DNA from: Treponema sp.
GTDB taxonomy: Bacteria; Spirochaetota; Spirochaetia; Treponematales; Breznakiellaceae
Assembly (NCBI GenBank): GCA_009782955.1
Contig: WRIB01000001.1
Coordinates: 62,001-126,000 of the forward strand
Length of the DNA: 64,000 nucleotides
Direction of reading: 5' to 3'
In this document: positions 1 to 6,859 of the stretch, one piece after another
How positions within the stretch are numbered: the first letter of the stretch is position 1
Layout of the letters: each line of letters starts with the position of its first letter
Position numbers and translations under genes: made by a program
The notes under the pieces: generated by a model
Databases searched by the model: none
Told to the model about the DNA's origin: nothing
Seen by the model: the letters and a program-made list of their open reading frames with translations, nothing else

Positions 1-392
1 GTAACATATAAGCACTTTCCGTTTGATAAAATCGCTTCCAGATGGCTATTTACCATAGGTTTGATCATTTTTAATTTATTGACATTCAAAACACAATATT
101 TGCTGATTTTAATAAATCCTATGCTTTTTAATTTCTCATGCACCTGAATTAGGCTGCTTTTAACAGTAAAATTTCCCTCTTCAGAACATATTATTGTTTT
201 TTTATCGACACTTTCAATATAATAAATATCGGAAGTATTAACAAATACTATCCCATCATCTGAATAACATTCAATTTGGGTATCAAACGATTTTATTAAT
301 GCAAGTATACGATCAATGGTTTTATTTTTTACAGGATACGTAATAAATATTTCAATATCCTTTTGTATTTTTCGCTCATGTTTAATAATCAT
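1..392 (-). CDS. LytTR-domain DNA-binding regulator (partial)
   Basis: About 130 residues are readable from an ATG at 392 to the left window edge, so the 3' end is missing. The sequence has the look of a LytTR DNA-binding domain: an N-terminal stretch of about 40 residues, then DDGIVFVNTSDIYYIESVDK and a region ending VLNVNKLKMIKPMVN. Small stand-alone LytTR proteins of about 150 residues are known transcription regulators that bind direct repeats. The gene is very AT-rich. An attC-like site lies about 100 bases upstream of its start (490-558), so it sits where an integron cassette gene would. It was read by hand from the minus strand. The family call is good; target genes are unknown. Confidence 0.75.
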   Translation of the reverse strand, partial: MIIKHERKIQKDIEIFITYPVKNKTIDRILALIKSFDTQIECYSDDGIVFVNTSDIYYIESVDKKTIICSEEGNFTVKSSLIQVHEKLKSIGFIKISKYCVLNVNKLKMIKPMVNSHLEAILSNGKCLYV

Positions 393-489
393 AGTTTATT
401 CCACTAGCTAAATTCTAATACATTTTAACATTGCTACCATTTTTGTCAAGTATATTTAAGAATAATTTCAAAACATTTTAGGGCGTATA

Positions 490-558
490 GCACATAACGT
501 TCCGGCTGAGCCCGAGCCGCCAAAAAGGCGGCGCAGCGCTAACAGACCTGTTATGTGC
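490..558 (-). other. attC-like recombination site 1
   Basis: Outer boxes GCACATAAC (490-498) and GTTATGTGC (550-558) are perfectly complementary. Inside are a GC-rich stem (GCCGCC/GGCGGC around an AAAAA loop) and imperfectly paired L-type boxes (TGAGC against GCTAA). This R''-L''-loop-L'-R' layout, 69 bases long, is that of integron attC sites. Read on the minus strand it lies directly 3' of the lipoprotein gene, the normal position of attC in a cassette. The outer boxes deviate from the strict RYYYAAC/GTTRRRY consensus by one base each. No integrase gene is in the window. Confidence 0.75.
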
Positions 559-597
559 AGTAACCCCCCTTATTCTTCTATACATTGTAAATGAAAA

Positions 598-1113
598 TTA
601 ATTAAAATCTTTTCTAGAAACTATACATATCTCATCATTACGATCATTATTTAAGAGATACTTTCTAAATATTTTTATTAGTTCTTCACTCTTTTTAACA
701 GAAATTTCATCAATAATTATTAGGACAGAAACATATGAATAAATTATTTCTGATTTTTTACGAGAATCATAATTTGCTTTTAAAACCCTTTGTTCTACAC
801 GACCATGCATCGTTGAAATATCATCATATCCAGGCATAACATTAAGTTCGCTACCAACAGGAACTTCTGGATTAAATCCTGTACCTTCATATGTTGTACG
901 ATATGTTTCTTTTGAAAGAACTGAACCTTCAATATTATAATGAAAATAAACAAATATTATTGGGTTTTCATATCCTAATGACAGAAGAATTTTTTCTGCA
1001 TTTTCATATATATTAAGCCTCTCCCTTTCAATATAATTAAAAGTTTGCGTACTTGTACATCCAAAAAATATTAGCATAATGATTATTATAAAAAAAGATG
1101 AGGCTTTATTCAT
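598..1113 (-). CDS. cassette-borne lipoprotein, function unknown
   Basis: 171 residues. The N-terminus is a signal peptide with a hydrophobic core (FFIIIIMLIFFG) and a lipobox ending at Cys19 (IFFGCTST), so the product should be a lipoprotein of the periplasm or cell surface. The rest is a small mixed alpha/beta domain with the stretch SYVSVLIIIDEISVKKSEEL. I recognise no family. The gene is strongly AT-rich compared with the core genes to the right and lies between two attC-like sites (490-558 and 1189-1251), with the first directly 3' of it. That fits a stand-alone integron cassette of about 700 bases. Confidence 0.7.
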   Translation of the reverse strand: MNKASSFFIIIIMLIFFGCTSTQTFNYIERERLNIYENAEKILLSLGYENPIIFVYFHYNIEGSVLSKETYRTTYEGTGFNPEVPVGSELNVMPGYDDISTMHGRVEQRVLKANYDSRKKSEIIYSYVSVLIIIDEISVKKSEELIKIFRKYLLNNDRNDEICIVSRKDFN

Positions 1114-1188
1114 AATAAAATTATAATATATATTTTCTTTTTTTCAATACATCTAATAAAAATAATAATAAATATTTTGTGGTTATTT

Positions 1189-1251
1189 CGCATAACGTTC
1201 AAGGAACCCGAGCCGCCGTAAGGCGGCGAAGCGCTAACCGTTTGTTATACG
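1189..1251 (-). other. attC-like recombination site 2
   Basis: Outer boxes GCATAAC (1190-1196) and GTTATAC (1244-1250) are complementary at six of seven positions. The centre again carries CCCGAGCCGCC, a short loop and GGCGGCGAAGCGCTAAC, nearly the same as site 1. On the minus strand it ends AACGTTATGC, a form common at the 3' end of attC sites. It lies directly 3' of the 178-residue gene at 1281-1817. Site 1 and site 2 share core sequence but differ in loop and spacers, as attC sites of one array do. Confidence 0.75.
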
Positions 1252-1280
1252 AAGTGTACCCGTATTTTTATTACTAATAT

Positions 1281-1817
1281 TTAAGTAATTGTTTTTAATT
1301 TTATATCGCATTCATTATATATTTTCTCAGCTTTTTCTAATGTTTCTCGACCCTTTTCTTTATATTTGCTTTTATTAAGTATATCATCTTCCTCTTTTGT
1401 TATAATTACAAATTCGAGTTCAGATAACGTAGTTTTTATTTCATTAATTGAACCACATTCTTTACATCTTTCAATAATGCTTCCTAATGGTACAATATGT
1501 TCGAAGAATAATGGCTCATATATTGGGTCTTTTCTTTTTTTATACCATTCTTTATACATTTTGCTGTTTAATAAATTTATTTTTATTCCATTTATACACG
1601 ACAAGAATGCTCTTTCAGAGATTCTTGTCGGTTTGAATTTCTGTCCAAAAATATGTAATACTTCTGATATTCCCTTTTTTAATGATGAACGTATATCCTC
1701 ATTATCAAAAGCAGAACAATGAGTTACAATATAAATATATTCACATATATCCTTAAATTCTACTTCCATTGAATTGGATTCTAGTGGAATCATATTCATT
1801 AAAGGGCTGTTTTTCAT
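1281..1817 (-). CDS. cassette-borne hypothetical protein
   Basis: 178 residues, no signal peptide or membrane segment, lysine- and glutamate-rich, probably cytoplasmic. A central stretch FFEHIVPLGSIIERCKECGS has an E-H-x-x-P pattern and two cysteines (CKEC) but is too short to assign a nuclease or any other family. I do not recognise the protein. A good ribosome-binding site (AGGAGAA on the minus strand) precedes the ATG at 1817. The gene is AT-rich and is followed 3' by attC-like site 2; a 12-base copy of that site's edge lies upstream at 1881-1892. It is best described as the gene of a second integron cassette. Confidence 0.65.
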   Translation of the reverse strand: MKNSPLMNMIPLESNSMEVEFKDICEYIYIVTHCSAFDNEDIRSSLKKGISEVLHIFGQKFKPTRISERAFLSCINGIKINLLNSKMYKEWYKKRKDPIYEPLFFEHIVPLGSIIERCKECGSINEIKTTLSELEFVIITKEEDDILNKSKYKEKGRETLEKAEKIYNECDIKLKTIT

Positions 1818-1880
1818 TTATTCTCCTTTTCTAATTCATTTTATATTTTAATATTCCTTTTGTCAAAATATTTAGGGAGC

Positions 1881-1892
1881 ATTTCGCATAAC
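1881..1892 (-). other. probable cassette boundary relic
   Basis: ATTTCGCATAAC is identical to bases 1185-1196 at the edge of attC-like site 2. It marks a plausible 5' boundary of the cassette carrying the 178-residue gene. The following bases do not fold into a full attC, although another TATAAC occurs at 1917-1922, so this is either a degenerate attC or a captured half-site. Confidence 0.4.
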
Positions 1893-2016
1893 TCTATATA
1901 TACGCAATTAATGGCGTATAACATCCATAATTGACATTGTATGCGCAACAAAACTGTACGCGCAATACCAATCCTCTCTTTTTCCTCTGTGATCTCCGCG
2001 CCTCCGCGTAAGGAAT

Positions 2017-2247
2017 TTACAAAGCGGTTTCCCGCAGCTTCTCCAGAATTTTGACCATTGCAAGGGTATCCGGGCGGCAATAGGCAAGGAGGTCGGCGCA
2101 TATATGCTGCCGCTCTTGCGGGCTTTTGCCGGGCAGTTGTGCGAAGGCAGTCATGGCATCTCTTCCGTTGTGGATAAGGTCAAGGGCGTTATAATCAAGT
2201 TCGGGATCATTCGGGCAGAGGGCGAAAAGCACTTTTTTAATGTTTCA
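2017..2247 (-). pseudogene. remnant of a DUF2779 protein, C-terminal end
   Basis: The readable frame ends KKVLFALCPNDPELDYNALD...YCRPDTLAMVKILEKL and stops at 2017. This matches the conserved C-terminus of the DUF2779 family (SIKKVLPAL... and YC.LDTLAMV). The family is usually several hundred residues long and linked to PD-(D/E)XK-type nucleases. Here only about 75 residues remain: an in-frame stop lies directly upstream of the NIKKV stretch and no start with a ribosome site is seen. I treat it as a decayed fragment at the edge of the accessory region. The whole 1818-2382 interval otherwise holds only the cassette relic and the promoter of the next gene. Confidence 0.6.
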
Positions 2248-2327
2248 CATTGTCAAAGAGTGATAAAGTGGTCAAAATTTTACGGGGGTTTATTTCTGAA
2301 GCTGTAAAGCAGTCCGACTCCGGAGAC

Positions 2328-2356
2328 TTGCCGTGCAAAGAATCATGTAATACTAT
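2328..2356 (+). promoter_or_regulatory. candidate sigma-70 promoter for the symporter operon
   Basis: TTGCCG (2328-2333), a 17-base spacer and TACTAT (2351-2356) lie 27 bases before the ATG at 2383. A clear ribosome site, GGAGGT, lies at 2372-2377. Confidence 0.45.
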
Positions 2357-2382
2357 GAATTAGCGCCGAAACGGAGGTAACA

Positions 2383-3777
2383 ATGGGGCAGAAAAAACTA
2401 AGCGTTGGACAAAAGCTTGGGTTCGGTATTTTTGACCTGGGCGGGAATATGTTTTTTACAATAATGGGGTTTTGGTGCCTTAAGTATCTTACCGATGTCG
2501 TAGGGCTTATGGCGGCAATGGCAGGTGCTGCTGTAATGATAGGCAAAATCTGGGATGCGGTTACAGACCCGATGATGGGTTATATTTCCGACAGAACAAT
2601 TACCCGCCTGGGACGGCGGCGTCCGTATCTTTTAATTGGGGCAATTCCCATGATGCTGACATTGTGGCTGTTCTTTACCGCCCCTGAAATTTCCAGCCAG
2701 TTATTGCTGATGTTTTGGGCTATGGGGATCCTGATGCTGGTTAATACCGTCCAGACAGTGATTAACGTTCCTTATGCTTCCCTGACTCCGGAACTAACTG
2801 ACGATTACCATGAACGAACCAGCCTGAACGGCTACCGCTTCGGTTGCGCGGTGTTTGGTACAATTTTGGGAGCTGCGGCGATATTACCCATAGTAAGTGC
2901 ATTTACCGGAGAAAAGCATGGCTGGTCCATGATGGGGCTTATCCTGGGGGCCATAATGGTTTTGGTTACCCTGCTTACCTTTTTCGGTACCAAAGAAAAA
3001 AAACATACACGGGCGGATATTCCTACCGAAGGCTTTTTTTCTACCTATAAAGCAGTGTTTTCCAACAAGCCCTATGTAATCCTCTTTTTAACCTATGGCC
3101 TTCATTTAACAGCTGTTACTTTTTTACAGAGTATCCTGGCCTACTATACTGAATATATTTATCCGACAGAATTTGTTATGATGCTCAGGGATTTTCCGCT
3201 TATAGGAGACCCTGCGGCAAGTGAAATGGCGCTCCGTGAAATGCTTACAAACCTGTCCATGATGGGACTGCTTCTGACGGCTATGATATGTATTCCCATC
3301 TCTGTTTTTGTGTCAAAAAAGATAGGGAAAAAATGGACATACCAGATCTGTTTTATCGATCTTTTTATTGCCTGTGCCGCTGTTTCTACCATTGGCCATC
3401 TGCTGCCGCCCGAATTATTCCTTTGCCTTTTGCTGTTTGCGGGAATCGGGGTTGGCTTTAGTTATGTTGCGCCCTTTGCAATGGTACCCGATACGGTGGA
3501 ATTCGATGCAGTTAAGACCGGCGAACGAAAGGAAGGGGCCTACTACGGAATGTGGACTTTTATTTCCAAATGCGGAATAGCTTTGTCAGTTTTTATTTCA
3601 GGGCTTATACTTAATATCGGAGGTTATGTTCCAAAAGCGGTTCAGATGCCGTCAGCAAGGCTTGCAATCAGGCTAATTGTCGGACCCATTCCGGCGTTTG
3701 TTTTTCTTTGTGCCTTTATTCTGATGCAGTTTTATCCACTGGATGAAAAAACCTATAAAAAACTCATGGGACAATAA
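2383..3777 (+). CDS. GPH-family sugar/cation symporter
   Basis: 464 residues with about twelve predicted membrane segments. The N-terminal half has the pattern of the glycoside-pentoside-hexuronide:cation symporters (MelB-like, MFS_2): KLGFGIFDLGGNMFF, then WDAVTDPMMGYISDRT followed by GRRRPY. Members import sugars, glycosides or uronides with Na+ or H+. The length fits the family. The downstream aldolase starts two bases after this stop, so the two are surely co-transcribed, and an aldolase-linked sugar or pentoside substrate is likely. The exact substrate cannot be read from sequence. The start is supported by GGAGGT seven bases upstream of the ATG. Confidence 0.88.
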   Translation: MGQKKLSVGQKLGFGIFDLGGNMFFTIMGFWCLKYLTDVVGLMAAMAGAAVMIGKIWDAVTDPMMGYISDRTITRLGRRRPYLLIGAIPMMLTLWLFFTAPEISSQLLLMFWAMGILMLVNTVQTVINVPYASLTPELTDDYHERTSLNGYRFGCAVFGTILGAAAILPIVSAFTGEKHGWSMMGLILGAIMVLVTLLTFFGTKEKKHTRADIPTEGFFSTYKAVFSNKPYVILFLTYGLHLTAVTFLQSILAYYTEYIYPTEFVMMLRDFPLIGDPAASEMALREMLTNLSMMGLLLTAMICIPISVFVSKKIGKKWTYQICFIDLFIACAAVSTIGHLLPPELFLCLLLFAGIGVGFSYVAPFAMVPDTVEFDAVKTGERKEGAYYGMWTFISKCGIALSVFISGLILNIGGYVPKAVQMPSARLAIRLIVGPIPAFVFLCAFILMQFYPLDEKTYKKLMGQ

Positions 3778-3778
3778 A

Positions 3779-4570
3779 ATGAAGTACTTAAATGACTATC
3801 AAGCCAAAGAATTGATCCTTGATATTGGCCGCCGGATGTACACTAAAAACTATGTGGCGGCCAATGACGGGAATATTACCTGTAAAACAGGGCCTGATAC
3901 GATCTGGGCAACTCCTACCGGAGTTTCCAAAGGATATATGAAGGCGGAAGAACTTGTTAAAATGAGCCTCGACGGAACAGTAATTCAGCAGGGCAGTTTA
4001 AAGCCTTCTTCTGAAATAAAAATGCATCTGCGAATCTACCGGGAAAACACCAAAGTTCGGGGAGTCTGTCACGCACACCCGCCGGTTTCCACTTCCTTTG
4101 CCATTGCGGGAATAAGCCTGGACAAAGCCATATACCCGGAAGCTTTGGTAAATCTGGGTACGGTGCCGGTGGTACATTACGAAGCTCCCGGTTCACAGGG
4201 GATTCCCGATTCCGTTGCTCCCTATTGCAATGATTACAATGCCTTGCTTTTGGCCAACCATGGCGCTTTGGCCTGGGGAGAAAGTCTTATGGAGGCATGG
4301 TACCGCCTTGAGTCGCTGGAACACTATGCGATGATCCTGATGTATACGGGAAACATCATTGGCAAGGCTAATGTACTCAGTTGTGATCAAGTCCGGGAAC
4401 TTATTAAAATTCGGGAAAAGCTTGGAATCCAAACCGGCGGCATTCCCCCCTGCTGCGCTGCCGAAGCCTGCAACCTAACCGATGTTGGCGTGAGTAATGT
4501 TACGCCTCAGCCCGTGAATACTGCTGACATAGAAAGTATTGTCCGTTCAGTATTAAAAAAACTGAGTTAA
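3779..4570 (+). CDS. class II (fuculose-phosphate type) aldolase, DHAP-shunt candidate
   Basis: 263 residues from ATG 3779, two bases after the symporter stop; an in-frame ATG at 3743 would overlap the symporter and is less likely. The class II aldolase/adducin fold is clear. The general acid-base Glu is E79 (PSSEIKMH), and the zinc ligands are H98 and H100 (CHAHPP) and H161 (ANHGAL), equivalent to FucA E73, H92, H94 and H155. The family splits sugar-1-phosphates into DHAP and an aldehyde. With mtnK and mtnA close by, the likely substrate is 5-deoxyribulose-1-phosphate or 5-methylthioribulose-1-phosphate. It is about 45 residues longer than FucA: a Pro/Thr-rich linker ends in an amphipathic helix DIESIVRSVLKKLS that resembles a microcompartment encapsulation peptide. 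MtnB (dehydratase) is a related fold, but the Glu favours aldolase. Confidence 0.85.
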   Translation: MKYLNDYQAKELILDIGRRMYTKNYVAANDGNITCKTGPDTIWATPTGVSKGYMKAEELVKMSLDGTVIQQGSLKPSSEIKMHLRIYRENTKVRGVCHAHPPVSTSFAIAGISLDKAIYPEALVNLGTVPVVHYEAPGSQGIPDSVAPYCNDYNALLLANHGALAWGESLMEAWYRLESLEHYAMILMYTGNIIGKANVLSCDQVRELIKIREKLGIQTGGIPPCCAAEACNLTDVGVSNVTPQPVNTADIESIVRSVLKKLS

Positions 4571-4602
4571 CAGGGCGGATTATTCTAAACTGGTTTAATG
4601 CA

Positions 4603-5394
4603 TCATTCTTCTGCAAAGCAAATTTTTGTTCCGATTTTTTCCATCTCTGCCAAAGTTTCAAGTTGTTCAGGTTTAAAGGTTGATTGATTGTCCACAATAA
4701 TACAGTCGATAGAATCCACATTACAAACCGAATAGACGGATGTTGTCCCGATTTTAGTGTGATCTGCGAGGATAAACACTTCTTTTGAACGCCGGATAAG
4801 GCTCTTTTTTACTTCAGATTCTTCCAGTGTAATATCTGAAAGACCGCTTTTGGCGCTTAGCGACTTGGCGGAAATAAAACTTCTGGTAAGGTTAAAGATT
4901 TTTTCAAACTCATAAATCATGGGTCCTACCAGGGTCAATGCGGACTTTCGCACTATACCGCCGTATAACAGGGTATTAATGGTTTGGGAATTGGAAAGCT
5001 GCAGCGCGACATGAATGCTGTTGGTAATCACTGTTATTTCCATATCAAGCAGGAAATTGCACATCTGCAAGGCTGTTGTACTGGCATCCAGACCGATCAC
5101 ATCGCCGTTATTAACAAAACCGGCAGCCTTTTTGGCAATGGCGGTTTTGCTTTCTATATTATTTTTAAATCTTTCTTCTATTGAAAGGTCATGTATACCC
5201 TTGTTGTTATTTTGAATTTTAACCCCGCCGTAAACACGGGATACATCCCCCTGCATTTCAAGGGCATCAATATCCCGGAGTATGGTCATGTACGAGACGG
5301 AAAATTGCTTCTGCAATGAGTTAATATCAACAAAATCTACTTCTTTCAGGTGGTCAAGAATTGCCTGTTGTCGGACATAAGGTAATCGTTTCAT
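4603..5394 (-). CDS. DeoR-family transcriptional regulator
   Basis: 263 residues from the ATG at 5394, the usual family start (MKRLPYVRQQAILDHL); an upstream in-frame ATG at 5439 would add 15 residues. Residues about 6-60 form the DeoR helix-turn-helix with the signature MTILRDIDALEMQGDVSRVYGG. The C-terminal DeoRC domain (from about residue 80, IAKKAAGFVNNGDVIGLDAS) normally senses a phosphorylated sugar. The gene is divergent from the binding-protein gene and convergent with the aldolase, so it sits between both halves of the salvage locus and probably represses both. A near-palindrome TATACTAGGGTATA at 5402-5415 just upstream is a candidate operator. The effector is plausibly a pathway intermediate. 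Confidence 0.88.
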   Translation of the reverse strand: MKRLPYVRQQAILDHLKEVDFVDINSLQKQFSVSYMTILRDIDALEMQGDVSRVYGGVKIQNNNKGIHDLSIEERFKNNIESKTAIAKKAAGFVNNGDVIGLDASTTALQMCNFLLDMEITVITNSIHVALQLSNSQTINTLLYGGIVRKSALTLVGPMIYEFEKIFNLTRSFISAKSLSAKSGLSDITLEESEVKKSLIRRSKEVFILADHTKIGTTSVYSVCNVDSIDCIIVDNQSTFKPEQLETLAEMEKIGTKICFAEE

Positions 5395-5499
5395 AATCTG
5401 GTATACTAGGGTATATGGTTTTTTAACATTTTTCAACAAGAATCAACATTTTTTATCATTAAATTAAAAAATAATTTGATAAACCATGTGATTTTATTA

Positions 5500-5528
5500 T
5501 TGACAACTCTTTTTTTGTGCTATACCAT
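5500..5528 (+). promoter_or_regulatory. promoter of the ABC importer/mtnKA operon
   Basis: A perfect TTGACA (5500-5505) is followed after 15-17 bases by TATACC/TACCAT (5521-5528). It lies about 55 bases before the lipoprotein start at 5580, in the divergent gap with the deoR-type gene. Confidence 0.6.
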
Positions 5529-5579
5529 AAAAATCGTGAAACCGAAAAACTGTTTCTACAAACTAATTCAGGAGGAAAA

Positions 5580-6725
5580 ATGGTGAAAAAACTACTTGGT
5601 ATCACCTTAATGGTGATTTTAGTCCTGGCGCTTATCGGCTGCGGAGGCGGTTCAAAGACTGCCGGCACCGGTAATGCAGAGCTTGACAAGTTGTATCAGA
5701 AATACTTCCCCGATCAAATGAAATTTGCAAATGGGGTAATTAAGATTGCTGTAATAAGGAACCTTAATGCAGGGGATCATACCCAGCAGTTCCTTGACGG
5801 CTGTGTTTCTGAAGGAACGGCCATGGGCTTTATTGTTGATACCTTTATTACCAACGGAGACAATGCAAAATGCCAGGAAACCATTGCTCAGGTTATCCAG
5901 AAGGATTATGCAGGTATTATTCTTTCCCACGGTGAAGCAGGTTATACTTACGATGCCCTTAAACCGGCAGTTGACAAGGGAATGAAAGTCGTAACCTTCG
6001 ACTCTGTTCCCTATCTTAATGGCGATCCCAACGGAACTATCCTTACCGGCGTAACCAGTACTGCACAGGAAGATTTCAAACTTGCCGAGCTTTCCCTTTC
6101 TTCCATTGTGGACAATTTCCCTGCCGACAAACAGCCTATTAAAGTAGTCCGTGCCTGGATGGGTCCCGGCGTTCCTCCCCTGGATCGGCGGCAAACCATC
6201 TATGATCGTTATGTGAACGAAGGCAAAATTGTCGAAGTCGCCCTGGTTGGCCCGGTTGATTATTCCAATCCCCGCGGCGGTACCCAGGATTCCTTTGCCG
6301 CCCTGCTTCCCCGGCTTACTCCCGGTACAGTAGATGCCATTTGGGGTTCTTATGACGAACTGGGCAAGGGCTGTCTCCAGGCTTTGAACGATGCCGGACG
6401 GTCGGATATCCTGCTTATGTCAATCGATATTTCCAACGACGACATTAACCTTATGCTTGAATACCCCCACATCTGGGTTTCTACAGCCGCTGTCGATCCC
6501 AAACTTATCGGCATTTCCAACATGAGGCTTCTGGCCGCCAAGTTTGCCGGTGAGTCAACCCCGGATACTTACAATCTGGATGCCCAGGGTGTAAAGACAA
6601 CTCAGCTTAATTCTTCTATTAACATGACCAATATCGCCACCGTGGTACCCGGTTGGGGCCAGGAACAGGGCGTATGGGATCATTTTGGCTGGATGGCTGA
6701 AATTAAAGCCGCTGCTAAGAAGTAA
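5580..6725 (+). CDS. sugar-type ABC transporter substrate-binding lipoprotein
   Basis: 381 residues. The start is the ATG at 5580, behind AGGAGG at 5571-5576; the open frame extends 21 codons further up, across the promoter. The signal peptide ends in the lipobox LALIGC (Cys about 20), so the protein is a lipid-anchored periplasmic binding protein. The body is of the periplasmic-binding-protein type I class (RbsB/LsrB-like, Peripla_BP_4): IKIAVIRNLNAGDHTQQFLDG, KPAVDKGMKVVTFDS and a second-lobe stretch ending AIWGSYDELGKG. It delivers a small sugar to the ATPase/permease encoded downstream. With mtnK and mtnA in the same run of genes, the ligand is inferred to be 5-methylthioribose, 5-deoxyribose or a nucleoside relative. 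Confidence 0.88.
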   Translation: MVKKLLGITLMVILVLALIGCGGGSKTAGTGNAELDKLYQKYFPDQMKFANGVIKIAVIRNLNAGDHTQQFLDGCVSEGTAMGFIVDTFITNGDNAKCQETIAQVIQKDYAGIILSHGEAGYTYDALKPAVDKGMKVVTFDSVPYLNGDPNGTILTGVTSTAQEDFKLAELSLSSIVDNFPADKQPIKVVRAWMGPGVPPLDRRQTIYDRYVNEGKIVEVALVGPVDYSNPRGGTQDSFAALLPRLTPGTVDAIWGSYDELGKGCLQALNDAGRSDILLMSIDISNDDINLMLEYPHIWVSTAAVDPKLIGISNMRLLAAKFAGESTPDTYNLDAQGVKTTQLNSSINMTNIATVVPGWGQEQGVWDHFGWMAEIKAAAKK

Positions 6726-6739
6726 TACCGGAGCCTGAA

Positions 6740-6773
6740 GAGCTTGCTCCAAAATGAATTTTGGGGCAAGCTT
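6740..6773 (+). promoter_or_regulatory. intercistronic stem-loop after the binding-protein gene
   Basis: AGCTTGCTCCAAAAT (6741-6755) pairs with ATTTTGGGGCAAGCT (6758-6772) across a two-base loop, with one G-U pair. No T-run follows, so it is not a classical terminator. Stem-loops here often stabilise the upstream mRNA and make binding protein exceed the membrane components. Confidence 0.6.
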
Positions 6774-6859
6774 AATAGGTCAGGGTAATGGCCCGGGCGG
6801 GCATTTTTTGCCGGGAATGGGCCTTTCATTGTACTCCATCGATTCCGAGGTACAGCAGT

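Noticed and set aside
1366-1722. A 118-codon plus-strand frame opposite the 178-residue cassette gene
   Set aside because: It is the antisense of a frame with a better start and ribosome site; its hydrophobic, Ser-rich composition is typical of a shadow.
5652-6194. A 180-codon minus-strand frame inside the binding-protein gene
   Set aside because: It lies antisense to a clear periplasmic-binding-protein gene and shows no family motif.
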